Assembly (NCBI GenBank): GCA_016929135.1 | Contig: JAFGJK010000128.1 | Span: 1-35,204, forward strand | Reading direction: 5' to 3' | Length of the DNA: 35,204 nucleotides | From: Spirochaetota bacterium | Lineage (GTDB): Bacteria; Spirochaetota; UBA4802; UBA5550 | In this document: one piece after another, positions 33,598 through 35,204 of the stretch | Position numbering within the stretch: the stretch's first letter is position 1 | How the letters are laid out: each line of letters opens with the position of its first letter | Made by a program: the position numbers and the translations under genes | Notes under the pieces: generated by a model | Databases searched by the model: none | The model's input: the letters and a program-made list of their open reading frames with translations, nothing else | What the model was told of the DNA's origin: nothing

Positions 33598-34323
33598 TCA
33601 ATCGAAGGCCATTTTTGTCTTCCACACCTCCCAGACCTTGCCCACCAGGTCGGGGCCGGGCTTCAGCGTCATCTTGCCCGGCTTCCACCCCGAGGGTGTC
33701 GCCTCGGTCCCCTTGCTGTTGCGCACCAGCTGGAAGGCCTGGACCTGCCGCAGGGATTCGGCCACGTTCCTCCCCACCGGCGGGGTCAGCACTTCGAAGC
33801 CCTGGACCACGCCATCGGGGTCGATGATGAAGCGCCCCCGGGTCTCCACCCCGGCATCGGGGTCGTACACCCCGTAGACGGACCCGACCTTGCCCCCGCT
33901 ATCGGAGAGCATGGGGAAGGGCACGCCGCCTTTCACCATCTTTGAAAGCTCGTTGTCATTCCACATCTTGTGCACGAAAACGCTGTCAATGCTCATCGAG
34001 AGGATCTGTACGCCGAGTTTTTCAAACTCGGGATGAGTTTCGGCGACCGCCGAAATTTCGGTAGCTCAGACAAAGGTGAAGTCACCCGGATAGAAGCACA
34101 GGATGACCCATTTCCCCAGGTATTCCGATAGGGATACCGTCACGAACTTGCCCTGCAGATACGCCGGCGCCGAGAAGTCGGGCGCCTTCCTTCCCACCAT
34201 GATCATAGGCCGCTGTACCTCCTTGACTGGTATTTCGGGAGCCGGTGCCGGATCTTCCGGACCGGCTCCGCCGACGGGACCGCCGGTCGGCCGGGCGCAC
34301 CCGGCCTTGAATTCCTCGGGCAT
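33598..34323 (-). CDS. prxU: Selenocysteine-containing peroxiredoxin (in-frame UGA)
   Basis: A 241-aa AhpC/Prx-type peroxidase. An in-frame TGA at 34066-34068 lies exactly where the peroxidatic Cys should be: GDFTFV-U86-ATEISAV, compared with FTFVCPTE in other members. The frame stays open through it and continues as normal Prx sequence ([15 protein letters not shown], then [10 protein letters not shown]) to a stop at 33598. A SECIS-like hairpin follows. The first 38 residues are an unusual Pro/Gly-rich extension with one Cys (C9). No C-terminal resolving Cys is present, so it works as a one-Sec enzyme needing an outside reductant. AGGAGG precedes the ATG at 34323. It is last in an Mrp-NifX-FmdB-Prx operon. 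Sec insertion needs SelA/B/C/D elsewhere in the genome. The alternative, a broken gene, is less likely given the hairpin. Confidence 0.9.
34038..34068 (-). promoter_or_regulatory. Bacterial SECIS element at the peroxiredoxin UGA
   Basis: On the minus strand the UGA (34066-34068) is followed after 10 nt by TTTCGGC (34049-34055), loop GGTC (34045-34048) and GCCGAAA (34038-34044), a perfect 7-bp stem. The GGUC loop is the same as that of the E. coli fdhF SECIS, where SelB binds. The distance from UGA to the loop is 17 nt here and 18 in fdhF. This is strong sequence evidence for selenocysteine insertion, and the hairpin overlaps the coding sequence, as bacterial SECIS do. Confidence 0.85.
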
Positions 34324-34345
34324 AAACCACCTCCTGAATATGGAT

Positions 34346-34594
34346 TTAATGGCAGCCGTGGGACTTCCCGCAGGGCTCGCCCCGGCCGCAACAGGGTTCG
34401 GCGTTCCCGCAGGGGGTTCCCCGCTGCGGGCCTCTGCCGCTCGCCTCCTTCATGATGATCCCTCCGCCCCCGGATATGAGGCGTCTGACGCTCCCCCCGC
34501 AGGAGGGGCACACCGCGACCGGTTCGTCGCTCATCTTCTGGAAGCGCTCGAACCTGTCGCCGCATTCGTCACATCTGTATTCGTACGTGGGCAT
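34346..34594 (-). CDS. FmdB-type zinc-ribbon protein with Cys-rich tail
   Basis: An 82-aa protein. The first 45 residues are the FmdB/CxxC_CxxC_SSSS regulatory-type ribbon: [18 protein letters not shown] (C8-x2-C11) and VCPSCGG (C29-x2-C32). After a Gly-rich linker (SGGGGII), the last 25 residues carry six more Cys in short steps ([20 protein letters not shown], ending GCH), suggesting a bound metal or a redox tail. It sits 22 bp upstream of the selenoprotein peroxiredoxin and 10 bp after the NifX-like gene, so they share one transcript. The role is unknown. Metal delivery or electron transfer to its neighbours is a guess. Confidence 0.82.
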   Translation of the reverse strand: MPTYEYRCDECGDRFERFQKMSDEPVAVCPSCGGSVRRLISGGGGIIMKEASGRGPQRGTPCGNAEPCCGRGEPCGKSHGCH

Positions 34595-34604
34595 AGCCTT
34601 CCTC

Positions 34605-34943
34605 CTAGTGGTCGCAGGCGTTGGGGCCGGTCTCGAGCCTACCCTCGAGATAGTCCGTAACCAGCTCCTCGGGGCTCTTCGGCGTGGCGCCGGTGACGAC
34701 GGTGATGCCCTGGTTGCAGAAGAGCTCCTGGGCCCTACCCCCCATGCCGCCGGCGATCACGCAGGTGACGCCCTTCTCTGCGAGCCAGCGAGGGAGCAGT
34801 CCCGGCTCGTGCGGCGGCGCCTGCACGCGTACCTTGGAGAGGATTGTCTTGTTCTCCCCGTCGGCATCGACAAGCAGGAACTCCTCGCAGTGTCCGAAAT
34901 GAGTGCAGAGTCTCCCCTCCGCCACGGGTAATGCAATCTTCAT
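34605..34943 (-). CDS. NifX/NifB-like (dinitrogenase iron-molybdenum cofactor domain) protein
   Basis: A 112-aa RNase H-like fold domain of the NifX/NafY/MTH1175 kind, which binds Fe-S or Fe-Mo cofactor clusters. The family start MKIALPVAEGRLCTHFGHCE and the later VIAGGMGGRAQELF and GITVVTG are typical. GGAGG lies before ATG 34943. The start overlaps the stop of the Mrp-type gene by 1 nt (TAATG). No nitrogenase genes are in the window, so a role in Fe-S handling with Mrp is more likely than nitrogen fixation. Confidence 0.9.
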   Translation of the reverse strand: MKIALPVAEGRLCTHFGHCEEFLLVDADGENKTILSKVRVQAPPHEPGLLPRWLAEKGVTCVIAGGMGGRAQELFCNQGITVVTGATPKSPEELVTDYLEGRLETGPNACDH

Positions 34944-35204
34944 TATCTGTCCTCCTTTTGTATCAGTGCGTCGGTTATTCCTTCAAATGCCTTCTTCACG
35001 GCGGGATCCGTATCCACGATGGAGAAGGGCTCGCCCCGGTCGCCCAGCTCGGTTATCGCCGGGTGGAGCGGGATACTTCCCAGGAACGGCACCCCCATCT
35101 GTGCGGACATGGTTTCGCCCCCCCCCTGTTTGAACACCTGGATCTCGCCGCCGCAGTGGGGGCAGCGCAGGGCGCTCATGTTCTCCACCACGCCCAGCAC
35201 CTGC
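34943..35204 (-). CDS. Mrp/NBP35-family Fe-S carrier ATPase, 3' part only
   Basis: The gene runs off the right edge, so the P-loop is not visible. The 86 visible C-terminal residues have VLGVVENMSALRCPHCGGEI, with the conserved CxxC that binds a 4Fe-4S cluster between two monomers, then VPFLGSIPLHPAITELGDRG and the usual end. These are hallmarks of Mrp/ApbC/NBP35 proteins, which carry and transfer Fe-S clusters. It overlaps the NifX-like gene by 1 nt and starts the operon, or a larger one, that ends in the selenoprotein peroxiredoxin. Confidence 0.88.
   Translation of the reverse strand, partial: QVLGVVENMSALRCPHCGGEIQVFKQGGGETMSAQMGVPFLGSIPLHPAITELGDRGEPFSIVDTDPAVKKAFEGITDALIQKEDR

Noticed and set aside
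34066..34068. TGA read as a true stop, making two separate small genes
   Set aside because: The protein sequence on both sides is continuous Prx sequence in one frame, the TGA falls exactly at the catalytic residue, and a SECIS-like hairpin follows. Two separate genes would leave both without an active site.

Overview
The window is GC-rich, densely packed DNA from a Gram-negative, probably anaerobic bacterium. A predicted outer-membrane barrel and a predicted lipoprotein imply an outer membrane. Corrinoid/UroD-type methyl-transfer proteins, an iron-sulfur flavoprotein-like reductase, an Mrp/NifX-like cluster and a selenocysteine peroxiredoxin suggest an anaerobic or microaerobic life. The two chemoreceptors, each with six N-terminal membrane helices and no periplasmic sensor, look spirochaete-like, so a spirochaete or a 'deltaproteobacterial' lineage is my best guess. 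No rRNA, tRNA, transposase, integrase or CRISPR array was seen.

Layout. (1) 199-6996, all minus: a TetR regulator with a palindrome in its promoter, a flavodoxin-fold reductase, a small ABM-like protein, a UroD-family methyltransferase, a corrinoid protein, a small membrane protein, a class-III aminotransferase and a kinase-fold protein. (2) 7117-7320: a non-coding patch of repeated TCTGACCCCG units. (3) 7369-8357, minus: an exported protein of unknown function whose frame breaks at a G7 tract. (4) 8607-10828, minus, with a divergent TetR gene at 11058: an ICMT-like methyltransferase, a metallo-beta-lactamase-fold hydrolase and a CPBP (Rce1-like) protease, controlled by two matching operators. 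(5) 11701-16907: a YdjC-type deacetylase, a QueG-like Fe-S protein, a GNAT, a chemoreceptor and a PIN-PhoH ATPase. (6) 17033-23326, minus: an acyl-CoA synthetase, an FAH-family enzyme, a small membrane protein, an MBL-fold lipoprotein and a second chemoreceptor. (7) 23891-30059, plus: a Cys-rich small protein, a possibly frameshifted small gene, a CsgG/FlgO-TPR protein, then an operon of membrane-embedded M28 peptidase, PLP decarboxylase, SCP2-like protein and GNAT. (8) 30178-33591, plus: a zinc-type uptake locus (small His/Cys protein, outer-membrane barrel, ZnuA-like, ZnuB-like) with no ATPase gene. (9) 33598-35204, minus: Mrp-type ATPase (cut by the window edge), NifX-like protein, FmdB-type zinc ribbon and a peroxiredoxin whose peroxidatic residue is encoded by an in-frame UGA.

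The best finding is that peroxiredoxin. Ordinary ORF calling splits it in two, but the two parts join in frame across a UGA at the catalytic position (FTFV-U-ATE). A 7-bp hairpin with a GGUC loop sits 10 nt after the codon, as expected for a bacterial SECIS. Next in interest are the operon pairing an ICMT-like methyltransferase with a CPBP protease, the zinc locus lacking its ATPase, and the corrinoid methyl-transfer cluster that contains a kinase-like protein.
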